A stretch of DNA of 64,000 bases from Microplitis mediator. Lineage: Eukaryota; Arthropoda; Insecta; Hymenoptera; Braconidae. The stretch lies in contig NC_079974.1 in NCBI RefSeq assembly GCF_029852145.1, positions 8,478,348-8,542,347 on the forward strand. Reading direction: 5' to 3'. A model generated the notes under the pieces. The model had not been told where the DNA came from and did no database searches. It worked only from the letters and a program-made list of their open reading frames with translations. This document shows positions 10,929-22,586 of the stretch, in pieces (the stretch's first letter is position 1; every line of letters starts with the position of its first letter). The position numbers and the translations under genes were made by a program.

Positions 10929-13203
10929 TCAACTTAACAAACATACCCTTAGGGTAACTCTAATGCCGGCGGTAGGTACGCTTATACTATTTTTGGTCTT
11001 GTTTTTATTACTTTTTGGATAAAGTATATTGCTTCTCATCCTACTATATTCCTCACGAGATGGTTCAAAAGATACACAATCTTTATTAAGTCGTTGTCTA
11101 GCTAGAAGCAAGCTGTTTACAGTTGGTCTGATTAGCTTATTCCTTGTCTTAGTCTTAATTAAATTTATCGCACTGAAAACTCGTTCACATTCTGCATTGG
11201 AATGAGTTAATGAAAGTGCATTTAAAACAAATTTTGACAAATTTTTAAACCGATGAAATACTTGATCATCTTCATCACGGTCATATAGATTGTGCCAAAA
11301 GACATCAATATCATCCGTTGTACTTATGTGGGAAGGCAATTCATAACCCGGTAATTTTCTCCATTCGTCATCAATGATTTGATAATCATTTTCATCGACT
11401 AGACGTGGTAACGATTGCAATAGAGGAAGTAAGCTTGGTACAACATCTCTGTAATTTTCACTCATCGCATTTATTGGTTTCAGTGCAGACATTCTTTGTA
11501 GCGTAACATCGTCGAAATCAAACCTTTTTTTTATTTCAAGACACCCAGTCACAATGAAATTTTTAGAACCTGTGAAGAAATCATTTTTTAATTGAGCGTT
11601 GTTTCTAATTTCTGGTAATTGCAAATATAGTGCGACAGATGATCCTCGATACATGTTCTCAAGACGTAAGAACTGTTCTTGATTCGACGGATCAATCTTT
11701 GTTATTGTAGTTTTATTAATGTAATCTCGTACCATATAAGTTTTCAACAAATCAAGGTAAATAAGCTTGACTTCATCATACATATTAGCAATTATTGGTT
11801 TGTCGGATTGAAAAAGCTTGTTTAAATTCGTAAATTTGGGTAGAATCCAATCTAAGAATAATAAATATAATTTTACTAAAGGATCCGAGAGAGCATTTAG
11901 TATATTATCTATAGATCGTAACTTTGCTTGCGATTTCACTTGTCTAAAATATGTTTGTAGAGCTGTCCACTGCTCTAATAACCGAGATACCACAGCAGTT
12001 AATGACAACCATCGGGTTTGTGATGGGTGTAATATTTTATGGATATCGAGATCCAAAAACACTTGAAATTGTTGAAAGTGAGCCTGTCTTTTTGCGCTAG
12101 ATTTAAAGTAATTATAAATGTCACGTGCTAAATCTTCACATGTACGAGGAAGTTCTTTGCAAGCTTCACTTGCACATAAATGCATTGAGTGGCAAATGCA
12201 TTTCATGATTGGTATACCAGGACACTTCTCCCGAAATCTGCTGGCCACTGAATTCTTATTTCCCATCATGGTGTTACAGCCATCAGAAGCAAACCCTATT
12301 ACATTTTCAAAACTTATATTATATTGATTAAATGAGCTTTCAACAGATGTAAATAGGTGCTCAGCTGTAGCTGCTTGGGCAATAATTTCCTGACTAGAAG
12401 ATGCAGCAGAAGAATTAATTCCAGATTCATTCGGTTCTCTTTCAAAAATCTGATGTAGCTTCCAAAATTTGCTAACTATTTTCCCTTCATCAGAATCGTA
12501 AAATCTATATAAAGAAATTATAGGTTGATTGAAAAGAAAATTTCATAAAAAATAAAGAAGTATAAAAATAACCACCTGACTACAATACACAAAGTTTGAA
12601 CCGCAGACACATTAGTTGATTCATCAATTAATATGCTAAACATATTTGTTTTTAATTTTTCACATAGAATAAGAGTTTGTGATTCAGCGATAACGTTTTT
12701 AACAACTGCCTTTGCTTTAGTCGGTTTTAATTGAACTTCTTGGAGTATTTTCGAGTCTGGATAACAGTCTTTTAGTAAATCAATCAAGTGGTCCATAATA
12801 CTAAATGATAAATTATGTTCAACCATAAAAGCACACGTTTTTATTTCAGCTCTTTCAACCGACGAGCTTATTGAAGTTTTTTTTCAGCTTTATCAATAAA
12901 TTGTTTGATTGATTTTTGAGTTTCTGATGATACTGATTCAATTTTTTTTGTGTGACTAAGTGATTCTGCATATTTATCAATTACTTCAATGTCAGCTTTC
13001 ATAGATCTTTTACCACAAATAGTACAAATAGCTTTAGTTTGATCATCAGGATGTGGCATCAACCATTTGCCGTAGTTTTTTTTATTTTGCCAAGCAGATC
13101 GAAATTTTTGGACTCGATGAGTGCTTGGAAAATTTTTACGAATTTTTTTTTTAGGAGGTGTATTCACCTGTGAATCATCTGAATCGCAACTTTTATCACT
13201 CAT
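10929..13203 (-). pseudogene. hAT transposase, nearly intact (one frameshift)
   Basis: Starts at MSDKSCDSDD (ATG 13203-13201). A C-x2-C...H zinc-finger-like segment (ICTICGKRSM...SLSHTKK) comes first, then the catalytic regions: ILIDESTNVSAVQTLCIVVR (first acidic residue), GFASDGCNTMMGNKNS (second), CICHSMHLCA and the C-terminal dimerisation block LTHSNAECERVFSAIN containing the third acidic residue. An intron of 71 bases (12575 to 12505; AG|GTGGTT...ATATAG|A) restores a conserved VVR-FYDSDEGKIVSKFW junction. One frameshift lies in an eight-A run (plus-strand T run at 12878-12885); the two frames otherwise abut exactly. The C-terminus runs into TACCGCCGGCATTAGAG, which looks like terminal element sequence. 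hAT enzymes cut and paste with 8-bp target duplications, the size seen at several hairpin elements here. Confidence 0.88.
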
Positions 13204-13514
13204 GATATAAATATTTTTAATGTGAAGTAGAATCAATGTGCTCGAGGTAGATGATTTATTTCCAGACTTTTTATTTTTCAATCGCGAATTTAGAATTTGG
13301 CGTAAGGTTAGAAAAAAAAACGTTTGACATTCTATACTATTAACTATAAAATGTTGACTGGGGCACTTAAAACGCTAGGCAAATACTGGTAAATATCGTC
13401 CTGACCAATCGTAATAATGTATGCCTAGAAATATCTTTTTCATTGGTTGATGTCAACAACCCGGGAAAAAATGATTTTGCCTAATCATATATGATTATAT
13501 ATGTTCATATATAT

Positions 13515-14481
13515 TAGACTGGGCCAAAAAAATCGACTATTTCTTTTTTTTAACGATACTGTGGAAATATTATTTGGGATGACAAAAAAAAATTATTGTG
13601 AAAATTTGAGCCCTTAATTTTGATATTAAGAGGTGTATCATCGCAATTTTTTATTTTTTTTTAATGAGCGGGTTTTTGTCTCATAACTCTCAAACCATCG
13701 AGATAAACGAAATTGACTCAGATACATTTTTTGAAGAAAATTTAATGCTCTACAAAAAAGATTTGATTGAAATTTTTTGTCAGATGAACCGTTTCCTTAT
13801 AATCATGCTTTGAACATTGGTATGATTTTAAAATTTGATTGTTCAACTTTGGAATTTTGTAATTCATGTAAAAATAAGATTCCGGAAAAAGACAATGATG
13901 ATTCTTGAAGAAAATTGAATGCTCTACAAAAAAAGTCTCTTAACAATTTTCGCTAAATTCACTCCTTCAAAAGTTATTCAAGGTTGAAGTTATGTAAAAC
14001 GACTTCAATAATCTTGAATAACTTTTGAAGGAGTGAATTTAGCGAAAATTGTTAAGAGACTTTTTTTGTAGAGCATTCAATTTCCTTCAAGAATAATCAT
14101 TGTCTTTTTCCGGAATCTTATTTTTACATGAATTACAAAATTCCAAAGTTGAACAATCAAATTTTAAAATCATACCAACGTTCAAAGCATGATTGTAAGG
14201 AAACAGTTCATCTGACGAAAAATTTCAATCAGACCTTTTTTGTAGAGCATCAAATTTCCTTCAAAAAATGTATCTGAGTCGATTTCGTTTATCTCGATGG
14301 ATTGAGAGTTATGAGACAAAAACCCGCTTATTCAAAAAAAATCGAAAATTGCGATGATACACCTCTTAATATCAAAATTAAGGGCTCAAATTTTCACAAT
14401 AATTTTTTTTTGTCATCCCAAATAATATTTATACAGTATCGTTAAAAAAAAAAAAATAGTCGATTTTTTTGGCCCAGTCTA
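13515..14481. mobile_element. 967-bp hairpin element (TAGACTGGGCC ends)
   Basis: The two halves are near-perfect reverse complements about a centre near 13998 with a short spacer. Ends are TAGACTGGGCCAAAAAAATC and its complement, flanked on both sides by ATATATAT (8 bases, though low complexity). It contains words shared by other hairpins here: ATATCAAAATTAAGGGCTCAAA and AATTGAATGCTCTACAAAAA. No ORF. An 8-bp duplication suggests hAT-mediated transposition. Confidence 0.8.
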
Positions 14482-15059
14482 ATATATATGATCATATATG
14501 ATTATATGAAGTTATATATAATCATACATGATTATATATGGGGTCATATATAATTATATATAATTATATATGACCCCATACATAATTAGATCTGATCATA
14601 CCTGGCTGTTATAAGCCCATATATAAGTCTATATATAATTAGATCTGATTATATACAGGGTGTCCCAGAAGTCGCGCACCCCATTGTAGAGATCGAAAGA
14701 GAAAAATATTCTGAGACGAAAAGTCCTTAGCCATTTTTCAATCAGATGCATAGTTAATTAATTATTAATTAATGAAAGTGACCAATCAGGAGCGCGCGAC
14801 AGAAGAATAAAAAGTGAGTGAAACAGCAGTAAGAGACACCATAGCTGCTGCCGGCTTCTCACGCAGTACACTGAGAGTGGGGACGGACCAACCGTGGACG
14901 GCGGACGTACGTGATGCTAGGTGAATGTGTGAGATCGTGCACTAGTGTGGGCTAGCGTGAGTGTATCGGTAATAATGCACGTATGAATGTGAGTAAGGAT
15001 ATTTTTATTTTTTTTACTACAGGCACAAGATTTGACCGAATTCGACGGGAAAAACAGGA

Positions 15060-16770
15060 TAATTTACTAAATTCAATCGGTCACGACTGAATTTTGATTT
15101 TTAATTGGAATAATTGAAGTAATTTTAAATAAAAAAATCAGTGAAGGAGCTCAGGCAAAGGCACAGGGCGAAAGTTACTGGACGTAAAGTTTATTCATGA
15201 GGAATGATTAGAGTAATTTTTGATTAAAAAATCAGTATCAAGGCACTAGGCGGATATGACTGAAATTTTTTTTTATTTTAAGTAATTAAAGTAATTCTTA
15301 TTTGAAAAATAAGTAGGGAGGGTCAGTTAGAGGCCCTGGGCGGCTATGAATGAATTTTTGTTTTTATTTGGAATAATAATGGTAATTTTTAATTGAAAAA
15401 TAAGTAGTGAGAGTCAGTTGGAGGCCCTGGCCCCTTATAGGAAGAAACAATAGGCCCAAGCTTAACCGAGGCTTGGCACAAGACTTATTAACTCTGGGAA
15501 AAGCTTGAAATCCAAGCTTGGTCCAAGTCTGTCTAAGCATCAAAATGATAACACCGAGCTAAGCTTGAGTGACAGTGTTGTGCCAAGACTGCATCTAAAT
15601 ATTGGTCCAAGATCGAGAGCCAGTATTGTGCCAAGACTGTTGCTAAATAAGCACCTATGCATATTAAAGATAAATAAGAAAAAAAGCATATTAGTAGAAA
15701 TGTGCGTGATGGTAACAAATGGAAATAAATTTGCACACAGAGAAATCAGGTGGATCGATGAAACTAATTTTTTTTTGCATTCGCTGGGTCTCGAACCTGG
15801 TCCTTCAAGGCTGGTAGGCAAGCGTCTTATCCACTAGGCTGCTATGCTATTCACAGAAGCCAGAGATTTTTAGGTACCATTTGTTATTTCGACTGGTAAA
15901 CCAAGGCTTGTCAATAAAATGTCTGTTGAATCTTGGCCAGGGTTAGTCAGAGGCACTGTGTGGCTATATCTGATTTTTTATTTTCATTTAGAATAATTTA
16001 AGTAGTTTTAAATTAAAAAAATTAGTGGTGAGTGTCGAGTAGAGGCGCTGGGCGGCTATGCGTGAATTTTTATCATTATTCAGAATAATTACAGTAATTT
16101 CTAATTGAAAAATAAGTAGCGAGAGTCACTTAAAGACACTGGGCAGCTATGGCTGAACTTTTATTGTAATTTGAAATAATTAAAGTAATTTTTAATAAAA
16201 AAATAGTAACGAGTGTCAAGTAGAAGTAGTGGGCGGCTATGCATAAATTTGTATTTTTATTCAGAATAATTACAGCAATTTTTAATTGAAAAATAAGTAG
16301 CCAGGGTCAGTAAGAGGCCATGGGTGGCTATGAATGAATTTTTATTGTAATTTGGAATAATTAGAGTAATTTTTATTTAAAAAATTATAGGCGAGTGTCA
16401 AGTAGAGGCACTGGGCAGCTATGCATAAATTTTTATTCTTATTCAGAATAATTTCAGTAATTCTTAAATGAAAATTAAGTAGCGAGGGTCAGTTAGAGGC
16501 ACTTGGTGGCTGTGACGGAATTTTTTTACTTATTTTGAATGCTCGAAGTAATTTCCAAATAAAAAATCAGTAGCGAGACTCAGGCAGTGGCACTAGGCAG
16601 CCATGATTGAATTTTTTTAGTCTACAATTATTGAAGTAATTTTTTATTTACAATCAGTAGCGAGGCAATAGATGGCTATGGCTAAATTGTTTTATTTATT
16701 TCGAATTATTTAAGTTATTTTTAAGCTTAAAAACTAATACTAAGCTCAGACAAAAACACTGTAATGGTTT
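15060..16770 (+). repeat. Tandem array of ~90-bp units in the left arm
   Basis: About 14 diverged units of 78-93 bases follow the pattern AGTAGCGAGNGTCAGTTAG, AGGCACTGGGCGGCTATG, an AT-rich stretch containing GAATAATTNAAGTAATTTTT, then GAAAAATA. Unit starts are near 15143, 15232, 15310, 15402, 15937, 16024, 16112, 16205, 16296, 16387, 16479, 16568, 16650 and 16733. Such subterminal arrays can be transposase-binding sites, which is inference here. Confidence 0.8.
15780..15852 (-). repeat. tRNA-derived SINE head (A and B box)
   Basis: Reverse complement reads GCCTAGTGGATAAGACGC (A-box-like) and, about 35 bases on, GGTTCGAGACC (perfect B box). The flanks do not pair as an acceptor stem, so it is a tRNA-derived repeat and not a tRNA gene. 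It lies in the insertion present only in the left mariner arm. Confidence 0.6.
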
Positions 16771-16912
16771 TTACAATAAAAAATTTATTTACTGAGAAAT
16801 ATTGAAGAATTTAAAAATTAAAAATCCAACGATTAACATCAATCTTTTTTACCGCAAGCGCTGATTAAATTTGATTGGTTACAATTATTTGAGAGAAGTA
16901 ATGCATCTACAT

Positions 16913-18248
16913 TTAATCGAGTAGATGCTCAAAATGTCGTCCGTTTACTTGAAGACAGAGCCGGCATCGCTTGAGAAGATTTTCTCGGACAGCCTCTAGC
17001 GTTTCCGCAGTGACTGTTGTCTGAGCAGCATTAATGCGGGCCACGGTCTCCATTTGGTCCTGGGGCTCATCAAAGTAGACCATTTCCTTGCAATGTCCCC
17101 ACAAAAAAAAGTCCAGTGGCGTCAAGTCAGGTGATCTAGGGGGCCACCTTCGTGGTCCGTTTCTTCCCCAACCAACATTGAGGGTAAACCCCGTTGAGGA
17201 AGTCTCTCACTGTACCAGCATAGTGACTCGGTGCTCCGTCATGCTGAAACCACATCGGCTGCTCATTCACTTCACCGAGTAGTTGAGGAAGTTCATCACG
17301 CAGGAATGTCAGGTATTGGATGCTCTGTAATAAGGAGAATTCATGGTTTGTTGTAGGAAACTAGGAAATAGGTACATGGAAGTGGTGAATTCAGTGAAGG
17401 AATATTTAAGGACGACGAGGACGACGTAACTAATTATGAAAAATCGAACGATTCCATTGAAACACAAAAATCACTAGCGTAAAAAAGGTTCAATTTTTAT
17501 GAATGGTAATAGCTCTCAGTTAATTTTTAAAAAGACTCAATTCAAATCCTCCACACATAAGAATTTTTACTTGTGTATTCAAATGTTTACTTACGTCCAT
17601 TGTTTCGGGTAATTCGTAAAGAATGACGTGGTCACCGATAATTCCACCCCAGACATTAATCTTCCATTTATTTTGGAAATTACGGTTCACCGTCATGTGC
17701 GGATTTTCGTCTTCATACCAATGACTATTATGTTGATTGAAACACCCCTCCCGAGTAAAGAGTGATTCATCAGTCCACAATATTCCCCGTAAAAAATTTG
17801 GATCCGCGTCGTTGGAGTCAAGAATGAACTGACAGAAGTCCATTCGCAAGCGGTAATCTCCATCTTCTAACTTCTGCACTTTTCTTCTGTGATAAGGATG
17901 GATCTTCTCAGTGCGAGTAATACGGTTCACTGTCGAGCGGGAAATGTGAATCTGACGTTCAACCCGTCTCGTACTCGTACTTGGATCCGCACGGATAGCA
18001 GCGAGAACGCGCTCTTCGTTGCGAACGTTCCGAACCTCACGAAGTCGACCGACTCGCTCGACGTTGTTCGGCATCAAATTGCCGGATTCGCGACTACGAT
18101 GAAGAGCGCGGAGAATAACATTTTTATCCGGATAGCTGTCACGATTCAGAAACCTCTCACGATAAACGCGTGCAGCTGCCGAAGCATTGCGATTACACTC
18201 GCCATAGAGAATAATCATCTCGGTAAAATCAGCAGAAGTATAAACCAT
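16913..18248 (-). pseudogene. IS630/Tc1-mariner transposase, frameshifted
   Basis: Starts MVYTSADFTEMIILYGEC (ATG 18248-18246), a helix-turn-helix N-terminus of the kind found in many insect mariner-related transposases. Exon 1 holds the first catalytic Asp (ILWTDESLF) and ends at GAC|GTAAGT (donor 17594-17593). After a 270-base intron (acceptor TTACAG, 17326-17325) exon 2 gives SIQYLTFL, the second Asp (FQHDGAPSH) and RSPDLTPLDFFLWG with the third. About 36-37 residues separate the last two Asp. A one-base frameshift lies between the second and third catalytic residues, near 17180, so this copy should not make an active enzyme. The C-terminus (VNGRHFEHLLD) is intact. The gene reads outward from the 18481-18830 tandem block. 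Confidence 0.85.
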
Positions 18249-18480
18249 GATAACGTAGTTCGTTGACAGAAAATTCAGAAACGACTGACAACGGAAAACA
18301 GTTAGCCAAGAGACGGAAGAAAACAAATGGTATCGGAAAACAAATCGAATCGCGAAACGCATGAGAAAAAAAAACAAGAGAGTCGGAATAATAGCAACAA
18401 TTGGAAAAAAAAAAGTTAATAAACAAGGAGAACGAAAGAATAAAAACACAGAAGTTTTTTAAGGAAAATAAATCAGCAAA

Positions 18481-18830
18481 CGACACGTTAACCCGTCTAA
18501 AAACATCGGTTCTTTATTTTAGTAATTATAATTATGATTTTATTAATTTACCAAAATAAATTAGCCGTCCACACTTTGTTAACCCGTCTGAGATGATCGT
18601 ATTTTTACTTTCACATTAATGATTATTATTTTATTAAATAACTGAAATAAAGAAACCAACGATGGTCTCTCGGTTCGTCTAAGTCCATCGGTTTTTTATT
18701 TTAATAATTATAATTACTAATTCATTAATTTACCAGAATAAATTGACAGCCGACACTCTGTTAAGCCATTCGAGTTAATTGTTTTTTTATTTTTAAAATA
18801 ATAATTATTACTTTAGTAATTAACTGGAAA
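18481..18830. repeat. Second ~90-bp tandem block upstream of the mariner transposase
   Basis: Four diverged units begin near 18481, 18571, 18660 and 18752, each with GACACNNTGTTAACCCGTCT-like sequence then TTTATTTTARTAATTATAAT and ATTTACCARAATAAATT. It lies immediately upstream of the transposase start and differs in unit from the main array. Confidence 0.65.
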
Positions 18831-18834
18831 AAAT

Positions 18835-19850
18835 CAGCTGCCCAGTGCCTTTGCTTGACCTTCGCTACTGGTTTCTAATTAAAAATTACTCCAATAATTT
18901 AAAAAATAGGAAAATTCTGTACCTACCACCCAGTGCCTCTAACTGACCCTCGCTACATATTTTTCGATCAAAAATTATTTTAATTATTCCAAATAATAAT
19001 AAAAATTCACACATAGCCACCCAGTGCCTCTACTTGACACTCGCTACTAATTTTTTAAATTAAAAATTACTTAAATTATTCTAAATGGAAATAAAAAATC
19101 AGCCGTAGCCACACAGTGTATCTACTTGACTAATTTTTAAATAAAACTTACTTTAATATGCATAGGTGCTTATTTAGCAACAGTCTTGGCACAATACTGG
19201 CACTGGTTATTGGGCCAATACTAAGATGCTGTCTTGGCATCCCAGAGTTAATAAGTCTTGTGCCAAGCCTCGGCCAAGCTTGGGCCTATTGTTTCTTCCT
19301 ATAAGGGGCCAGGGCCTCTAACTGACTCTCGCTACTTATTTTTCAATAAACATTACTGTAACTATTCTGAATAAAAATAAAAATTCATGCATAGCCGCCC
19401 AGTGTCTTTGCTTGACACTCGCCACTAATTTTTTTATTTAAAATTACTCTAATTATTCTAAATGAAAATAAAAATCCATTTATAGCCACTCAGTGCCTTC
19501 AACTGACTCTCACTACTTATTTTTCAATTAAAAATTACCATAATTATTCCAAATAAAAACAAAAATTCATTCATAGCCGCCCAGGGCCTCTAACTGACCC
19601 TCCCTACTTATTTTTCAAATAAGAATTACTTTAATTACTTAAAATAAAAAAAAATTTCAGTCATATCCGCCTAGTGCCTTGATACTGATTTTTTAATCAA
19701 AAATTACTCTAATCATTCCTCATGAATAAACTTTACGTCCAGTAACTTTCGCCCTGTGCCTTTGCCTGAGCTCCTTCACTGATTTTTTTATTTAAAATTA
19801 CTTCAATTATTCCAATTAAAAATCAAAATTCAGTCGTGACCGATTGAATT
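18835..19850 (-). repeat. Tandem array of ~90-bp units in the right arm (inverted)
   Basis: Same unit as in the left arm in reverse orientation (CATAGCCGCCCAGTGCCTC, TAACTGACNCTCGCTACTTA). It has fewer units than the left arm, so the two arms have evolved in copy number separately. Confidence 0.75.
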
Positions 19851-20269
19851 TAGTAAATTATCCTGTTTTTCCCGTCGAATTCGGTCAAATCTTGTGCCTG
19901 TAGTAAAAAAAATAAAAATATCCTTACTCACATTCATACGTGCATTATTACCGATACACTCACGCTAGCCCACACTAGTGCACGATCTCACACATTCACC
20001 TAGCATCACGTACGTCCGCCGTCCACGGTTGGTCCGTCCCCACTCTCAGTGTACTGCGTGAGAAGCCGGCAGCAGCTATGGTGTCTCTTACTGCTGTTTC
20101 ACTCACTTTTTATTCTTCTGTCGCGCGCTCCTGATTGGTCACTTTCATTAATTAATAATTAATTAACTATGCATCTGATTGAAAAATGGCTAAGGACTTT
20201 TCGTCTCAGAATATTTTTCTCTTTCGATCTCTACAATGGGGTGCGCGACTTCTGGGACACCCTGTATAA

Positions 20270-20800
20270 GTCTATGTATAATTAGATATGATCATACCTG
20301 GCTGTTATGACCCCATATATAATCATACATAAGTCTATATATGATCAGATCTATTTATATATAAATCTATATATAGTTAGATCTGATCATACCTGGCTGT
20401 TATGACCCCATATATAATCATGTACAAGTCTATATATGATCAGGTCTGATCATATATGAGTCTATATATAATTAGATATAATCATACCTGGCTGTTATAA
20501 CTCCATATATAACCATATATGAGTCTATATATGATCAGATCTGATCATCTATAAGTCTACATATAATTAGATATAATTATACCTAGCTGTTATAACCCCA
20601 TATATGATCATATATAAGTCTATACATGATTAGATCTGATCAGACATGATTGATACAAACCCATATATAATTAGATATAGGCCTATATACAATTAGATCT
20701 GATCAGACGTGACTGATATAAACCTATATGTAGTTATATATGTCTATGATTAAATCTGATCAGATTTCATTGATATGAAACCTATAAATATTTAAATATA
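20270..20800. repeat. AT-rich ~95-bp tandem array with TACCTGGCTGTTAT
   Basis: TACCTGGCTGTTAT recurs near 20294, 20389, 20484 and 20580, and once at about 14605 before the mariner insertion. It is surrounded by palindromic ATATGATCAGATCTGATCAT words. This is the interrupted body of the CCCGGG-bounded element. Confidence 0.7.
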
Positions 20801-21006
20801 TATATTAAATAATATGACAATTTTTTAATATCAATGTTATTAAATTTTTATTCTGTCAACTATCAATCAAACTTAAATCCCCAATACTTAAAAAATGTTC
20901 AAAGGTTTCGGCAGTAATTTAAAAGTATAAAGTATCAATTTGATTATTTGAGTTAAGTAATGCCATAAACGTTTCTTAATTGTAAGTGTATAACAGACTA
21001 GAGAAT

Positions 21007-21103
21007 CAGTCTGCAAACCGTCGATAACCAAAGTTAAGCAGCATCGGCGTTGGACATTAATTAGATGGGTGACCTCGTAGTAAAATAATTGTCGATGGTT
21101 AAT
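21007..21103 (+). repeat. 5S rRNA-derived sequence followed by poly(T)
   Basis: AAAGTTAAGCAGCATCGGCG followed by TTAATTAGATGGGTGACC is clearly the internal-promoter and 3' half of 5S rRNA. The segment is degenerate, lacks the 5' part and ends before a long T run. It is a 5S pseudogene or the head of a 5S-derived SINE. Confidence 0.7.
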
Positions 21104-21380
21104 AATTTTTTTTTTTTTTTTTTATTTAATTTTAACCGACATTGATATTGATGAAGACAATACATCCTAATTAAACTACTTAATTAATAATTTACAGATA
21201 TTCTAAATGAGATTCTAGAAATGACTATATTTGTTTATGCATGATTATATATAATCATATATGATCATGTATAAACAGATCAAGTTATGTATGATCAGAC
21301 CTGGCCAATTTTTGGATCTGATCATATATAGACAATTATGCATGATCATATATGATTAGGCAAAATCATTTTTTCCCGGG

Positions 21381-22211
21381 AAAGCTATCAGCACGCGGTC
21401 TTTTAGCTATAGTGGGAAACATTTACCCAAGATTTATGGCGGGAAAATACGCATTGCTTGAAAAAAATTTTTTGGAATCATTTTACACATAAAATCCTTC
21501 TCGCTCAAAATTATTGTATTCTTCTGACGATTGTACGCTTAGAATTGAGGATTGAAAAAATGATGAAATTATGGTACATGTACAATAATTATTGTACGTC
21601 TGCCAACACTAGTGGAGTCATTTATATTCTTGAATAGAGACCACGTTTTTTTTAAGTAAAAAAAAAATCATCAATTCAAAATATTATTTCTTCAATAAAG
21701 AAAGTAATTATATCCTTGTAAGAAGATGTTTGTATTAAATGGACGAAATTTCATGTCTTCGCTTACGAAAATATTTGCATGATTCAAGAAAAGTGATTTT
21801 ATTCAATTGAGAATATAATTTATTTAAATCAAAATTAAAATTTTCTTATTTCAATAGACCGTTGTCTTGAGTTGATAATGTAGTTTTCTCAAATTGGGAG
21901 TAAATGTTCTTCTGCCTCGTAAAAAACGTTCTTGGGTTGAGATGTTGATATACACTTAGCCGAAAAATTAAAGAAACAAGAAAATTTTATAAATTTTTTA
22001 GTGATTATTGGAAGGCTGTATTTTCGTGAAAAATGATCGTAACGAAAAAATGAAAAAAATTATATGTGCATATTCAGAATACCAAAATTCGGCAGTAGAG
22101 GGGATAAGAAATAAACTTCCTCGATTAATGGTTCATAAACAACTTGAGAAAAATAAATGGTTTGCTCATGGTAGGAATCGAGCCCAAACCGATTCGGCAT
22201 TTTTATCAGTC
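21381..22211. other. Region without recognised gene; one outer hairpin arm at 21965-22050
   Basis: 21965-22050 (AATTAAAGAAACAAG ... GGAAGGCTGTATTTTCGTG) is the reverse complement of 31426-31512, the outer arm of the hairpin just outside the composite element. The rest holds nothing I recognise. Confidence 0.45.
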
Positions 22212-22450
22212 TTATCGTCTCTCTATATAAACTATTCCTTTACGGGCCCATACATATTTATATTTCATTTCTTGATCTTTGTCTTTCGTTGGTGTAAGTA
22301 ATTTATAAGTCTCAGTACCAAGAAATGCATTAATGTAAACTAAACTACGAAAGGTATCATCAACAATATTATTAAATACATTCTTAACAAAAATATTTCG
22401 TTCCTTGCGTTTTACATTTACAATATAATCTCGAACTATATCAGATTTTT
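22212..22450 (-). pseudogene. Fragment resembling the C-terminus of FP25K/ORF1-like transposon proteins
   Basis: The minus-strand frame reads SDIVRDYIVNVKRKERNIF, then SLVYINAFLGTETYKLL and YKYVWARKGIVYI before a TAA (22214-22212). The pattern Y-I-N...L...YKYVW-x-x-x-G-x-x-Y/F-I/V is one I associate with the C-terminal domain of baculovirus-FP-like proteins common in insect transposons. A stop separates it from the upstream frame (SSLVNDILSAREFES). Identification is tentative. Confidence 0.3.
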
Positions 22451-22586
22451 AACTTATGATGTATGAACTTGATGTTGACTTTGTAGCTACTGGCTTTTTG
22501 TTTGACTTACTATTACTTTCAAATTCTCTCGCACTTAAAATGTCATTTACCAAGCTAGATAAGTTTAATTTAAGATATACATATAT

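Larger units (their letters stand above)
14656..20264 (-). mobile_element. Mariner-like element with long inverted arms and ~90-bp tandem repeats
   Basis: Ends are CAGGGTGTCCCAGAAGTCGC and its complement, flanked by TA (14654-14655 and 20265-20266), the Tc1/mariner target. Inverted similarity extends to about 16740 on the left and 18810 on the right with indels. The central part carries a transposase on the minus strand. A 268-base segment (15668-15935) with a tRNA-like sequence is present only in the left arm. Confidence 0.85.
13460..21380. mobile_element. Element bounded by CCCGGGAAAAAATG inverted repeats
   Basis: Left: CCCGGGAAAAAATGATTTTG at 13460, continuing CCTAATCATATATGATTATA. Right: the reverse complement ending CCCGGG at 21380. 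The inverted match is over 40 bases. The same terminus bounds a 143-bp MITE at 54029-54171 and occurs, mutated, near 49890. The body is an AT-rich tandem array (TATATGATCAGATCTGATCAT words) without ORFs, so this looks like a non-autonomous element expanded by tandem repeats and two later insertions. Confidence 0.65.

Noticed and set aside
15505..15837. Overlapping ORFs on both strands in the left mariner arm
   Set aside because: They lie in repeated AAGCTTGG/CCAAGACT sequence and the tRNA-like insertion, and have no protein features.
15060..16770. Regular ~90-bp repeats as a CRISPR array
   Set aside because: Units are continuous and diverged without unique spacers, occur in a eukaryotic transposon and are mirrored in its other arm.
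17520..18486. Longer N-terminal extension of the mariner transposase, and an overlapping minus-strand ORF
   Set aside because: The extension lacks an ATG and is low-complexity hydrophobic; family members start at the MVYTSADF-like position.
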